Notes: generated from the sequence alone by a model not told the origin. A stretch of 64,000 bases of DNA from Cognatishimia activa (GCF_017798205.1 NZ_CP060010.1:620001-684000), one strand, 5' to 3'. Positions 8,233 through 17,625 are shown, counted from the first letter of the stretch. Translations and numbers: made by a program.

Positions 8233-8955
8233 CTAATCAAGAGCGCCTAATAGCGCCTCGCCCAGTGTTTTGGAATGATCAAACCGTCCGTTGTTTAGAA
8301 AGGCTTTGACCTGCGCAATCACCAGCGGATTGTTCATCATGAACGTATGGCTTGTGTGGACGACGATATGATCCGTCATCCCCGCAACCTTGGTCGAACT
8401 GACCGAGACCTTACCGTCGTCATCGCCTTCAACCAGCGCTGAATAGACCGGGTTAAGCGAGATATCCCCCGCGATCACGCCCAAAGGAAAGGCAACATCC
8501 GGCAGATCTCCGGTCACACCATCGGTGCCCAATTCCAGTCCCGCAGGCCCGTTGATCCACTCAAACATGGCCCAATCGCTGAAGGTGTCCACGATTTCTG
8601 ACCCGTGGTTGGGCGGGCCAAGCATCACCACATGGCCAAGACTCGCTTCATCGTTCTCGCTCAGCCAGGCCCGCAGAAGAATGCCGCCCATGGAATGGGT
8701 GACCACATGGGTTTTCGCGTCACCACATGCAGAAAATGCCTTGGGTAAGGTCGTATTCGCGAGTGTCTTGATCGAGGCAGAGGTGGAGGGATAGGGTTGG
8801 TTCACAATCCGGTAACCCTCGGCCTCAAGCGCCAGTTCCATGACCGTAAATGACGCATCCGTCCGCGCCAATCCATGCAAGAGCACGACGCAGTCCTGGG
8901 CCATAGCCGCAGCACTTGTGGTCATCCAAAGCAAACTGGCGATAAAAATCCTCAT
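8233..8955 (-). CDS. secreted lipase-like alpha/beta hydrolase
   Basis: This 240-residue protein has a clear signal peptide (residues 1-19, cleavage after AMA). The mature part is an alpha/beta hydrolase with the oxyanion region LLHGLARTD and the nucleophile elbow THSMGG (Ser88), followed by PPNHGSE, as in triacylglycerol lipases of the EstA/LipB type. A late His in the TSHTFMMNN segment is a candidate catalytic base. Expected location is the periplasm or outside the cell. It lies 15 bp before phnM and 37 bp after the FGE homologue, consistent with one transcript. The natural substrate is unknown. Confidence 0.85.
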   Translation of the reverse strand: MRIFIASLLWMTTSAAAMAQDCVVLLHGLARTDASFTVMELALEAEGYRIVNQPYPSTSASIKTLANTTLPKAFSACGDAKTHVVTHSMGGILLRAWLSENDEASLGHVVMLGPPNHGSEIVDTFSDWAMFEWINGPAGLELGTDGVTGDLPDVAFPLGVIAGDISLNPVYSALVEGDDDGKVSVSSTKVAGMTDHIVVHTSHTFMMNNPLVIAQVKAFLNNGRFDHSKTLGEALLGALD

Positions 8956-8992
8956 GGTTTTTACTTAAGCAAAAACCACAGGGAATCCAGTG

Positions 8993-9910
8993 TCAGAGAT
9001 CCCAGACCACGCGTAACCCTTGATGCGTCGTGGTGCTATCAGGCGAATTCCCTGAGCGGGCCGCGATCCTATACCGGTAGCAATAGCTCTTGTGGCACAG
9101 AAAAGAGCCACCCTTTAAGAGTTTATACCCTTTGATCTCGGCCTGCCGCGCTTTGATCTCGCGCTTCATCGAGCGCAGGCGAAACGGTTCTGATGTCCAT
9201 TCCCAGACATTTCCCGCCATATTGAAAAGCCCATAGCCATTGGGTTCAAACGACCGCGCGGGGGCCGTCGTGCGATAGCCATCTCGCGCTGTGTTCATGT
9301 CAGGAAACTGCCCCTGCCAGATATTGCAGGGCGTGAAATCGCTGTCATTGGGATCTTGATCCCCCCACGGAAAGCGCACATCCCCAAGCCCTCCGCGCGC
9401 CGCATGTTCCCACTCGGCTTCCGTGGGCAATCGGCCTCCGACCCAGTCGGCATAGGCCTTGGCGTCATTCCAGGATAGCTGCACAACAGGATGGTCCGGC
9501 AATGCCGCGTCTTCGGTGCCCGGCCCATTGGGCGTGTTCCAAACAGCGCCCTCGACACGCCGCCACCATTGAACATTCACGACAGCCCGCGTCGCGCCCA
9601 CGCTCTCGGGCACCTGCGCCCAAAATACATAAGACCACCCAAAACGCTCGGCCTCGGTGACATAGCCGGTGGCCGCGATGAACTCTGCAAACTGCGCATT
9701 CGTGACCGTTGTCGCCCCCATCAAAAACGGAGCCAGACGCTGCTGGCGCAGAGGGCTCTCACAATCCAGAGGAATAAAGGCCTCGCGGGTCCCGACCAGA
9801 GCCTTACCCCCCGGGATTTTCACCGCATCCTCGGCCACACGTCGCGCGCCTTCGATGGGTACCGAAGGCGCCTCGCTGGGTTCACGTCCAGAGGACGGAC
9901 AACAAGACAT
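8993..9910 (-). CDS. formylglycine-generating enzyme (SUMF1-type) homologue
   Basis: This 305-residue protein has the FGE-sulfatase fold. Visible hallmarks are TTVTNAQFAEFIAATGY, QLSWNDAKAYADWVGGRLPTEAEWEHAARGG (about residues 144-173), GNVWEWTSEPF, and the C-terminal GGSFLCHKSYCYRYR with the copper-ligand cysteines Cys272 and Cys277. The sequence then continues with ARSGNSPDSTTTHQGLR. True FGEs use oxygen to turn a sulfatase active-site Cys into formylglycine; many relatives lack the Cys pair, but this one keeps it. A Cys-type sulfatase is encoded at 13452-14870, a likely client. The gene starts 9 bp after nrdJ. Confidence 0.92.
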   Translation of the reverse strand: MSCCPSSGREPSEAPSVPIEGARRVAEDAVKIPGGKALVGTREAFIPLDCESPLRQQRLAPFLMGATTVTNAQFAEFIAATGYVTEAERFGWSYVFWAQVPESVGATRAVVNVQWWRRVEGAVWNTPNGPGTEDAALPDHPVVQLSWNDAKAYADWVGGRLPTEAEWEHAARGGLGDVRFPWGDQDPNDSDFTPCNIWQGQFPDMNTARDGYRTTAPARSFEPNGYGLFNMAGNVWEWTSEPFRLRSMKREIKARQAEIKGYKLLKGGSFLCHKSYCYRYRIAARSGNSPDSTTTHQGLRVVWDL

Positions 9911-9919
9911 CAGCTGCGC

Positions 9920-12202
9920 TTAGCCACACTTGCTATAACCGCAGCTCGTGCAGGTCATGCAGCCTTCGACCATGTTGAGACTATAGTCACCACAGCTCGG
10001 ACAGGCCTTGCCACGGGGCGTTTCGCCCACGGCCACCACTTCTGCCTTTGGGTCCGTCTTCAGCCCCATGCCCTCGCCTTCGATAAAGCCTGTGGCCACC
10101 ATGTGTTTCTCGATCACGCCCCCGATGGCCGCCAGAATGGACGGAATATATTTCCCTTCCATCCAGGACCCACCACGCGGGTCAAACACAGCCTTGAGTT
10201 CCTCGACCACGAAAGACACATCCCCACCACGACGGAACACGGCCGAGATCATCCGCGTCAGCGCCAGCGTCCAGGCGTAATGCTCCATGTTCTTGGAGTT
10301 GATGAAGATCTCAAACGGCCGACGATGCCCGCCCATGACCACATCATTGATGGTCAGATAGATCGCGTGCTCGCTATCGTGCCACTTGAGCTTATAGGTC
10401 GCGCCCTCAAGGCTTTGCGGACGTTCCAGCGGCTCGGACATATAGATGACTTCGCCCGTGTCGGCGACGTGATCGGCGGGGCTTTCGCCCGGTGCCTTGT
10501 CTTCGCTTTCGCTGACGGTCAGGACCGATCCGGTGATGTCATTTGGACGGTAGGTTGTACAGCCCTTACAGCCCGTATCCCAGGCCTGCATATAGACGTC
10601 TTTGAAGGCATCAAAGCTGATGTCCTCTGGGCAATTGATGGTCTTGGAAATGGATGAATCGATCCATTTCTGTGCCGCCGCCTGCATGCGCACATGGGCC
10701 TCGGGCGCCAGCGTCTGAGCGTTCACGAAATAGCTCGGCAGTTCCTTATCGCCAAACTTGTCGCGCCAGAGTTTCACCGCGTAGTCCACGACCTCCTCTT
10801 CGGTCCGGGACCCGTCCTTTTGCAGCACTTTTCGTGTGTAGGCATAGGCAAAGACCGGCTCTATGCCCGAGCTAACGTTGCCCGCGTAAAGGCTGATCGT
10901 GCCCGTCGGCGCGATTGAGGTCAGCAGCGCGTTGCGAATACCATGCTCTGCGATCTCGGCCTTCAGGCCCTCGTCCAGATGCTGCACCAAACCGCCGTTG
11001 ACGTACTTGTCCTTGTCGAAAAGCGGGAAAGCCCCCTTCTCTTTCGCCAGATCCACAGAGGCTTTGTAGGACGCGTGGGCAATCGCCTTCATCCAAGCCT
11101 CGGTCTGCGCGGCGGCCTCTTCGGTGCCGTACTCCAGCCCCAGCATCAGCAGAGCATCCGCAAGGCCGGTCACACCCAGACCAATCCGCCGCTTGGCCTG
11201 CGCTTCCTGAGCCTGCGCATCCAGCGGGAATTTTGAGGCATCGACCACGTTGTCCATCATCCGCACAGCAGTCGTCACCAGCTCTGTCAGAGCGGTCTCA
11301 CACAGATGCGCCCCTTCCTCGAACGGGTAATAGACCAACCGCGCGAGGTTAATTGACCCCAACAAACACGCGCCATAGGGCGGCAGAGGTTGCTCGCCAC
11401 AAGGGTTCGTCGCCGCAATCGTCTCGCAATAGTTCAGGTTGTTGGCCTGATTGATACGGTCGATAAAGATCACGCCCGGCTCGGCCTGATCATAGGTGTT
11501 CTGCATGATCTTATTCCACAGATCGCGCGCATTGACGGTTTGATACACCTTGCCGCCGAACTTCAGCTCCCATGGGCCGTCGGCTTTCACCGCTTCCATA
11601 AAGGCATCCGTCACCAGCACCGACATATTGAACATGCGCAGGCGTGCGGGATCTGATTTCGCCGTAATGAACTGCTCCACGTCGGGATGGTCACAGCGCA
11701 TCGTCGCCATCATCGCACCGCGACGGCTACCCGCCGACATAATCGTGCGGCACATGGCGTCCCAGACATCCATGAACGACAAAGGCCCAGAGGCATCCGC
11801 CGCCACGCCTTTCACATCCGCGCCGCGCGGCCGAATGGTCGAGAAATCATAGCCAATGCCGCCGCCCTGCTGCATCGTGAGGGCTGCTTCTTTCAGCATA
11901 TCGAAAATACCCGACATGCTATCTGGCACCGTGCCCATAACGAAACAGTTAAACAGCGTCACTTGCCGAGCAGTGCCAGCCCCCGCTGTGATGCGACCCG
12001 CTGGCAAATATTTGAAATCCTCCAAAGCGGCATAGAACTTGTCTTCCCAGGCGCTTGGATCCTTTTCCACCTTCGCCAGATCGCGCGCAATCCGACGCCA
12101 GCTGTCCTCAACCGTCTGATCAATCGGCGTGCCGTCCGCTTCTTTAAAGCGATATTTCATATCCCAAATGCTCTCGGCGATAGGGGCGGCAAAACGGCTC
12201 AT
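9920..12202 (-). CDS. nrdJ: adenosylcobalamin-dependent (class II) ribonucleotide reductase
   Basis: This 760-residue single-chain reductase makes deoxyribonucleotides using coenzyme B12. The N-terminus has YLPAGRITAGAGT and the redox cysteine in LFNCFVMG (Cys86). The core contains the radical-site block NPCGEQPLPPYGACLLGSINLARL, then APTGTISLYAGNVSSGIEP. The C-terminus carries the shuttle/zinc-ribbon cysteines CPSCGDYSLNMVEGC and CTSCGYSKCG. The length is at the short end for NrdJ. No cobalamin riboswitch is seen upstream, but two NrdR-like boxes are (12308-12323 and 12339-12354). The FGE homologue follows after 9 bp. Confidence 0.96.
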   Translation of the reverse strand: MSRFAAPIAESIWDMKYRFKEADGTPIDQTVEDSWRRIARDLAKVEKDPSAWEDKFYAALEDFKYLPAGRITAGAGTARQVTLFNCFVMGTVPDSMSGIFDMLKEAALTMQQGGGIGYDFSTIRPRGADVKGVAADASGPLSFMDVWDAMCRTIMSAGSRRGAMMATMRCDHPDVEQFITAKSDPARLRMFNMSVLVTDAFMEAVKADGPWELKFGGKVYQTVNARDLWNKIMQNTYDQAEPGVIFIDRINQANNLNYCETIAATNPCGEQPLPPYGACLLGSINLARLVYYPFEEGAHLCETALTELVTTAVRMMDNVVDASKFPLDAQAQEAQAKRRIGLGVTGLADALLMLGLEYGTEEAAAQTEAWMKAIAHASYKASVDLAKEKGAFPLFDKDKYVNGGLVQHLDEGLKAEIAEHGIRNALLTSIAPTGTISLYAGNVSSGIEPVFAYAYTRKVLQKDGSRTEEEVVDYAVKLWRDKFGDKELPSYFVNAQTLAPEAHVRMQAAAQKWIDSSISKTINCPEDISFDAFKDVYMQAWDTGCKGCTTYRPNDITGSVLTVSESEDKAPGESPADHVADTGEVIYMSEPLERPQSLEGATYKLKWHDSEHAIYLTINDVVMGGHRRPFEIFINSKNMEHYAWTLALTRMISAVFRRGGDVSFVVEELKAVFDPRGGSWMEGKYIPSILAAIGGVIEKHMVATGFIEGEGMGLKTDPKAEVVAVGETPRGKACPSCGDYSLNMVEGCMTCTSCGYSKCG

Positions 12203-12307
12203 CAGCGATATCCTTGTATAGAGGCAGGGTTAAATATTACCCCGGCAACAGCGATTTTGATAGGTTATCCAGCGTAGAGAGAGTCGCGGGGCTACGCAAC
12301 CACAAAC

Positions 12308-12323
12308 ATACTACATATTGTGC
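12308..12323 (-). promoter_or_regulatory. NrdR box 1 upstream of nrdJ
   Basis: On the minus strand this reads GCACAATATGTAGTAT, matching 13 of 16 positions of the recalled NrdR-box consensus ACACWATATATWGTGT. It lies about 105 bp upstream of the nrdJ ATG. Confidence 0.7.
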
Positions 12324-12338
12324 AATAACCCAACAGCA

Positions 12339-12354
12339 ATACCATATAAAGCAA
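12339..12354 (-). promoter_or_regulatory. NrdR box 2 upstream of nrdJ
   Basis: The plus strand reads ATACCATATAAAGCAA, about 10 of 16 matches to the palindromic NrdR consensus. It begins exactly 31 bp from box 1, the three-helical-turn spacing known for NrdR tandem boxes. That spacing supports it more than the sequence alone. Confidence 0.5.
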
Positions 12355-12428
12355 ACTTATATACGATTGCCGATTTGACCTTCGCGGCCTTTGCGTTAAT
12401 TTGTCGTGGAAGAATCTGTGGACATCCT

Positions 12429-12860
12429 GTGACTAAATTCGTGAATCTCGTCAAGCTCTCGGTCGGCACCGATTCCGTTGACTCGCTCGCCGTCTGGCAG
12501 ACCATGCGCGCCGCTGAGCGCCCCGACAGCCTGCCCCGCCACGTCACCCGCATGTGGCCCAAGCGCGAGGCAGAGGTACTCAACGGCGGCTCAATCTATT
12601 GGGTCATAAAGGGCTCCATCCAAGCCCGCCAAAAGATCCTGCGGTTTGACGAGGTCATCGGATCAGACGGCATCCGCCGCTGCGCCATCGTGCTGGATCC
12701 CGAACTCATCCGCACGCAATCCACCCTCAAACGCCCCTTCCAAGGCTGGCGCTACCTCAAGCCCGAGGACTCCCCCATGGATCTCCCGAAAGGGCGCGAT
12801 CAGGAAGAACCACTACCTGCCGAACTCGCCAGCGCTTTGGTTGAAATCGGGATCCTCTGA
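12429..12860 (+). CDS. DUF1489 family protein
   Basis: This 143-residue protein matches DUF1489 (FVNLVKLSVGTDSVDSLAVWQ at the start, then HVTRMWPKR, GGSIYWVIKG, CAIVLDPELIRTQ, FQGWRYLKPEDSP). The family is conserved in alphaproteobacteria and uncharacterised. I choose the GTG at 12429, because family members begin within a residue or two of this point; a longer frame from 12318 runs through the NrdR boxes. It is divergent from nrdJ. The 3' end abuts a copy of the dispersed element described at 12861. Confidence 0.85.
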   Translation: MTKFVNLVKLSVGTDSVDSLAVWQTMRAAERPDSLPRHVTRMWPKREAEVLNGGSIYWVIKGSIQARQKILRFDEVIGSDGIRRCAIVLDPELIRTQSTLKRPFQGWRYLKPEDSPMDLPKGRDQEEPLPAELASALVEIGIL

Positions 12861-12934
12861 TCTTTCTCTTGCCGGAAATATCCCGGGGTGACTGGGAGGG
12901 ATTGCCTGCAATCCCGCAAACAGGGGCAAAGCCC
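12861..12934 (-). repeat. dispersed convergent-intergenic element, copy A
   Basis: On the minus strand the element starts GGGCTTTGCCCC (a small hairpin) and ends CCCCGGGATATTTCCGGCAA-GAGAAAGA. The plus-strand left end touches the DUF1489 stop codon. The same two ends recur at 22009-22075 and 55928-55973. Confidence 0.75.
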
Positions 12935-13095
12935 GAAGCTCTATAATTTCGCCAGCGAGGAGTCGTAGCTTTGCATTGAACGTGGCTAACAGTACGCCAA
13001 CTGCAAACACGCTCCAGACGCTGCCGATCCCATTGGAAAGTCAGCTTTCCCAGCAATTGTTCGGACTGATGTCGCCCCGATGCGAACCATCCAAA

Positions 13096-13383
13096 TCAAT
13101 CATTCATCGAGAACTTTTTACACGTCGCGAAAATCTGATATTCACGGAGGTCTTTGCGATACATTGGGTCGTTCTCAATCAGGGTCACGATGTGATCTCT
13201 ATCGTTGGCCTTAACGATCCATATGCCACCCTGTGGGTCAGAAGACTCACTTTCGGCAAGTGATGCACCATCGACAAAAATGTCGCTCTGGCCGGTCAGA
13301 TATGCCACATGATCCGAAAAGAGCTGCTTTCGAACTTCCAACATCTGAGGTTGATCTTTGAAGATGACGATCCAGTGGTTCAT
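13096..13383 (-). CDS. YciI-like protein
   Basis: This 95-residue protein resembles the YciI/YCII family of dimeric alpha-beta barrel (ferredoxin-like) proteins. It has a HVAYLTGQSDIFVDGASLAE segment, then GGIWIVKANDRDHIVTLIENDP and YRKDLREYQIFA, matching the usual LAGPL...GGSLLIVEADD...A..DPY pattern. No enzymatic activity is assured for the family. It lies 68 bp downstream of the sulfatase on the same strand and may be the last gene of that operon. Confidence 0.75.
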   Translation of the reverse strand: MNHWIVIFKDQPQMLEVRKQLFSDHVAYLTGQSDIFVDGASLAESESSDPQGGIWIVKANDRDHIVTLIENDPMYRKDLREYQIFATCKKFSMND

Positions 13384-13451
13384 TAGAATTTTCTTTTCGT
13401 CTTAAAAGTTACGCCAAATCCGAAGAAAGCGTTCGAGTTCGCAAAGCGGGA

Positions 13452-14870
13452 CTAACTCTTGGGGGGCGGCGTCGCGCCTTTTCCACCAATTTTGAGTGCG
13501 GCTTCCATACCGCCAAAGCTCTCGATCAGGCGATCTTGGCCGGCGAATGCTTCGACTTCGACGACCTCGGGCACGACATGTTCGCGCAGAGTTTTGGCAA
13601 GCATTGCGCATACATCAGGCCTGTCTTGCGCAACATTCACCGTCTCTTCTGGGTCATTTTCCAGATCGAATAATTCCGGGTCAAACCCTGCGTACTCGAT
13701 ATACTTCCATTTGCCTTTTCGAAGCATATAGCTGCCGGAAACGGCGCCAATCGCGTGATACTGAGAAATGACTTCACGCTCTAAATCCGCCGGCTCAGAC
13801 GCGATGTCCTGCAACGGGCGACCTGGTCTATCTCCGTCCCATTCAAGGCCAAAATACCGTGGAATTGTCTCGGCTATATCAAGCAAAGACACAGGCGTGT
13901 CACATGTGCCTTTTGGAATGCCGTCGACGGACGCGATAAGCGGGATGCCGACCGCCTCTCGGTACATGTTGGACTTGCCCCACAGGCCGCGTGCCCCGGT
14001 GTTGTCCCCGTGATCCGACGCATAGATCACATCTGCCTCCAAGCCACTTTCAGACAGCGCCGTCAGAACGCGACCGATGTTGTGATCGAGCCATTCGCAC
14101 AGGCCCCAGTAGGCAGCAATCGCGTCTTTGCGCTCTTCTGGCGATTTGAACAGCTCTTCGCTGTCCTGAAAGGCGTTCTGCTTTTCGATCCAGGGGTGGC
14201 GCACATATCCATCTCTTGGAAGGAGCTTCGGCTCTGGGAGATCCATTTCTCGATATCGAGAGAAAAACGGCTCTGGGCAAACCAGAGGGAAATGCGGTGC
14301 CACCAGCCCAACATAGAGGCACCAATCATGATCGCCTTCTTCTTGTGACTTTTCTTGGAACCATTGCTCTGTCCGGGCGACGACCGCTTCGTCATAGCGC
14401 GTGTAGCTGCTTTCGCCTGGGCCGATATAGTCGCCAAGCATCCGGCCTTCTGGGCTGATGCGATGTTCTTCGCGGCGCACGGACGCAAACACCATGCCAA
14501 CGCCATCTTTGACCATCATAGGAATATGTATTTTGTCAAAACCCACGGGGTCAGACGGGTCGCGATAATGGAGTTTGCCTATGGATTCGACCTGTACACC
14601 ACCGCGCTGCAGAACATGACCCCAACTGTCAGGCGTGCCCAGATACGGCATGGAGTTGTCCCAATAGCCGGTCTGATGGACGTGTTTACCCGTCGCAAAG
14701 GCCGCGCGTGTAGGAACGCAGATAGGGGATGGCGTATAGGCGTCGGTAAAGACCGTCCCTTTCTTTGCCAATGCATCAAGGTTCGGCGTCCGCACAAACG
14801 GGTGTCCAACGCAGCCCATAGCGTCAATGCGATGCTCATCCGAGAGAATGACCACTAGCCCTTTGCTCAT
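13452..14870 (-). CDS. type I (cysteine-type) sulfatase
   Basis: This 472-residue sulfatase of the alkaline-phosphatase superfamily hydrolyses a sulfate ester. The N-terminal metal site is LSDEHRIDAMGC (residues 9-20). The maturation motif is Cys51-Val-Pro-Thr-Arg55 in SPICVPTRAAFATGKH, so it needs formylglycine formation. ASDHGDNTGARGLWGKSNMY supplies further metal ligands and resembles the choline-sulfatase/arylsulfatase branch. There is no signal peptide, so it acts in the cytoplasm. The ATG at 14870 overlaps the esterase stop by 4 bp (ATGA), and AGGAG lies 8 nt upstream; the longer frame to 15035 is an artefact. The substrate is unknown, but the neighbouring TAXI transporter suggests an imported organic sulfate. 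Confidence 0.92.
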   Translation of the reverse strand: MSKGLVVILSDEHRIDAMGCVGHPFVRTPNLDALAKKGTVFTDAYTPSPICVPTRAAFATGKHVHQTGYWDNSMPYLGTPDSWGHVLQRGGVQVESIGKLHYRDPSDPVGFDKIHIPMMVKDGVGMVFASVRREEHRISPEGRMLGDYIGPGESSYTRYDEAVVARTEQWFQEKSQEEGDHDWCLYVGLVAPHFPLVCPEPFFSRYREMDLPEPKLLPRDGYVRHPWIEKQNAFQDSEELFKSPEERKDAIAAYWGLCEWLDHNIGRVLTALSESGLEADVIYASDHGDNTGARGLWGKSNMYREAVGIPLIASVDGIPKGTCDTPVSLLDIAETIPRYFGLEWDGDRPGRPLQDIASEPADLEREVISQYHAIGAVSGSYMLRKGKWKYIEYAGFDPELFDLENDPEETVNVAQDRPDVCAMLAKTLREHVVPEVVEVEAFAGQDRLIESFGGMEAALKIGGKGATPPPKS

Positions 14871-15592
14871 GCGTCGATCTCCTCTTTTGCGATTTTGTGA
14901 AGCATTGTCGCCAAGACCTGCGGAGCTTCGACCATCGCGTCGTGCTTTGCCGCAATTTCTTGGGTCTGCCATCCAGGTTGCGCTTTCACCCGTTGATATT
15001 CGTTTTGAAACGGCGAAGGCGAATTGCGGGAACACACAATATAATGGCGCCTTTCCACCTCGGATTGGCGACCTGACAGCGTGACACCAAAACGGAAACT
15101 ACCGATAGGATGCGGTGTGCACATCGATTTCAGCCATTCTTTTTTGACAGGATCGTCCGTCCAAGCATCAAACAGGTCTGGTTCTACGAGGAAGTTACCG
15201 TTTGCAGCTTCCGCCTCAAACGCGGCCATGCGTTCTGGGTTTGCATCCGCAAAAATCGACTTCCCGCTCACTTCTGGGGCGAAGGCGTCAAGGTAAACGA
15301 GGCTCTTGATTTTCTCTGGCACTTTGGAGGCCACGCCAGTCACAATCAGGCCCCCATAGGAATGCCCGACCAGAACGATGTTATCCAATTCACGCCATTT
15401 AATGACAGCCAGGATATCCTCGACATGGCTGTCAGGCGTGATGTCTGGATGCGCAAGATGGCTGAGCTCTCCGAGGCCCGAAAGTGTCGGGGCATGTGTT
15501 TCATGCCCTAACTCTCTCAGCGCTTTTTCGGTATCCTTCCAACACCAGCCACCATGCCAGGCGCCATGCACGAATAGGAATGTTTCACTCAT
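14867..15592 (-). CDS. alpha/beta hydrolase, plant-esterase/MES-like type
   Basis: This 241-residue protein belongs to the alpha/beta hydrolase branch that includes SABP2-like methylesterases and hydroxynitrile lyases. It has FVHGAWHGGWCWKD at residues 8-20, the nucleophile elbow VGHSYGG with Ser78, YLDAFAP near residue 115, and a C-terminal AAKHDAMVEAPQVLA with the probable catalytic His. It has no signal peptide. It overlaps the sulfatase by 4 bp and the TRAP permease stop by 4 bp, so the three are co-translated. A plausible inference is that it cleaves a carboxylic ester of the same imported compound. Confidence 0.87.
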   Translation of the reverse strand: MSETFLFVHGAWHGGWCWKDTEKALRELGHETHAPTLSGLGELSHLAHPDITPDSHVEDILAVIKWRELDNIVLVGHSYGGLIVTGVASKVPEKIKSLVYLDAFAPEVSGKSIFADANPERMAAFEAEAANGNFLVEPDLFDAWTDDPVKKEWLKSMCTPHPIGSFRFGVTLSGRQSEVERRHYIVCSRNSPSPFQNEYQRVKAQPGWQTQEIAAKHDAMVEAPQVLATMLHKIAKEEIDA

Positions 15593-17604
15593 GCCGAGAC
15601 CTTTCTATTTGAGCCAAGTGTGATCCAAGCCATCAATCCGATCAGGCCGACGCAGGCTGTTCCCCAAATTTCGACATCTGGTGCAACAAGCGCGATCGAA
15701 AGGACCAGGATCGCAGCACGTTCAAGCCGTCCCAGGTCGCGTCTGTAGTAGCCGGTCGTCGCTGTGGTCAGCGTGAACACCGCCATACCAAGCTTGAACA
15801 TTGCGAGTGCGAACAGAGGCCACGAGAACTCTACCTGACCAATCAGCAATTGCGGATTGAAGAAGAACGCATAGGGGATGACGAAGGCGACAAAACACAG
15901 TCTGAGGGCCGTGACACCCGTCTGGAACGGATGCGATCCTGCGATCGGCGCGGCGGCATAAGCTGCCAAGGCGACTGGAGGCGTTACGGGCGACAAGACG
16001 CCGAAGTACAGAACGAACAGGTGTACTGCCAAAACAGGCGTGTCCGTCCCCGCCAATTGCGTCAGGAAGATACCCATGATCGTGATGATCGTGGCATAGG
16101 CCGGAAGCGTTGGCATCCCCATCGACAGCACCAGAGACGCAATCATCGTCAGCAACAAGGCGACCACCACACTGTCTTGCACCAGCAAGGCAAGGTCAGT
16201 CCCGATCTTTGGGCCAAGACCCGTGCCTTCGACTACGCCGATGAACACACCAAGGCCAGCAACGATCACAAGCAGCTGCGCCACTGCGACGCCGCCTTCG
16301 CGCATTTTCTCGAACACGACGCTTGGCTTGCTTCTGAACTCTTTGTTCAGCAGGCCGAACAAAAGCGTCATCGCCACCGCCCAGAACCCAGCACGGTTCA
16401 CCGAGTAACCCGCGGATAGACAGTAGATGATTGCAGCCAAAGGAGCAAAGAATGCCAGGGATTTAATCCAGTCGCTGCGTGTTAGTCGTGTGTCTGTTTC
16501 TAAAGGAAGAGGTTCAATACCGCGCTTGCGGGCTTGCAGTTCCACAGCAAGGAACAGGCTTGCAAAATAAAACAGCGCCGGAATGAGCACCGCAATCGCC
16601 ACTTGGCTGTAGGGAACTTGTGCTTGCTCTGCCAGATAGAATGCCGCGGCGCCCATAACAGGCGGTGTGATTTGCCCACCTGTTGATGCAGCGGCCTCGA
16701 TGCCTCCGGAAAAGCGTGGTGAAAAGCCCCGCGACTTGATCAACGGGATCGTAAAGGTCCCCGTGCCAACCACATTGGCGGCCGCGGACCCAGAGAAAGT
16801 GCCAAACATCGCAGAGGACACGATCGCAGCATGCGCCGGACCGCCGCGAAATCTTCGCGTTGTGGCGATGGCAATTTTCAGGATGGCTTCGGCTGCACCG
16901 GTTGCCTGAATGATCACCCCGAACAGAATAAAGATGAAAACGTTGTTGATCATGATCGACAGCGCAAAGCCCATCGCACCCGTGGTCTCTAGCCAGAAAT
17001 TCATGGCCATCAGCTCCCAGGTTTTGGGCGATGTTGGATAAAACACACCCTCGGGCGCACCGAATTTCATGTAGATCACCGCAATGATCACAAAGCCGAA
17101 CATCAGCCAGCCCGCCAAACGCCTGACCATTTCAGCAATGACCGCAACGCCGCAGAACGCACCAATGACATCAAGGGGTTCAGGCAAGAACAAGATATCA
17201 GATCCAAGGCTCAGCTTGCGACCCAAAATCCAAAGCGAAAACAGAAGCAGAGCGATCAGGACCGCATTAAAGGCCTTTGCGGCGATTTCACGTTCTCTGG
17301 TGTCTGTCCGCCAGGGTTCAACAGTAAGAATACTGATAATCCCAGCCACACCGACGAAGAACGGACGAATGAATGCAGGATCCAGCAGAGTGCGGTTGAA
17401 CCCGCGCAGCTGGCCTCGCCACCACCCGATGAAATCATTCCAAGCGCCGTCGCCACGTCGCTCCCAACCTAAAGCTTTGTAGGTGTCGTTGTCGGACAGA
17501 AATGGGAACAAAGGCGATGGCATGTAGATAATAACAAAGGCCAAAGCAAGAGAAAGGACTGCGACGACATACGCGCCGGTCCGGCTTAATTTCATAGGTG
17601 TCAT
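15589..17604 (-). CDS. fused TRAP transporter permease (DctQM type, TAXI-associated)
   Basis: This polytopic membrane protein of about 671 residues has an N-terminal small-subunit-like region and a large DctM-like region typical of TAXI-TRAP systems: SSAMFGTFSGSAAANVVGTGTFTIP near residue 275, EAAASTGGQITPPVMGAAAF, and SMGMPTLPAYATI. It uses an ion gradient to take up the ligand delivered by the binding protein. I start it at the ATG at 17604, because GGAAAG lies 6 nt upstream; the longer frame would begin in the intergenic hairpin. The stop overlaps the esterase ATG. Substrate unknown. Confidence 0.92.
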   Translation of the reverse strand: MTPMKLSRTGAYVVAVLSLALAFVIIYMPSPLFPFLSDNDTYKALGWERRGDGAWNDFIGWWRGQLRGFNRTLLDPAFIRPFFVGVAGIISILTVEPWRTDTREREIAAKAFNAVLIALLLFSLWILGRKLSLGSDILFLPEPLDVIGAFCGVAVIAEMVRRLAGWLMFGFVIIAVIYMKFGAPEGVFYPTSPKTWELMAMNFWLETTGAMGFALSIMINNVFIFILFGVIIQATGAAEAILKIAIATTRRFRGGPAHAAIVSSAMFGTFSGSAAANVVGTGTFTIPLIKSRGFSPRFSGGIEAAASTGGQITPPVMGAAAFYLAEQAQVPYSQVAIAVLIPALFYFASLFLAVELQARKRGIEPLPLETDTRLTRSDWIKSLAFFAPLAAIIYCLSAGYSVNRAGFWAVAMTLLFGLLNKEFRSKPSVVFEKMREGGVAVAQLLVIVAGLGVFIGVVEGTGLGPKIGTDLALLVQDSVVVALLLTMIASLVLSMGMPTLPAYATIITIMGIFLTQLAGTDTPVLAVHLFVLYFGVLSPVTPPVALAAYAAAPIAGSHPFQTGVTALRLCFVAFVIPYAFFFNPQLLIGQVEFSWPLFALAMFKLGMAVFTLTTATTGYYRRDLGRLERAAILVLSIALVAPDVEIWGTACVGLIGLMAWITLGSNRKVSA

Positions 17605-17625
17605 AAGTGGCTTTCCGGCATAAGC

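Noticed and set aside
12203-12428. Cobalamin riboswitch upstream of nrdJ
   Set aside because: The region lacks a B12-box-like sequence and is too short and AT-rich for the class; NrdR-like boxes fit better.
14871-15035. N-terminal extension of the sulfatase
   Set aside because: It would overlap the esterase gene by 169 bp. The ATG at 14870 has AGGAG and the usual ATGA overlap.
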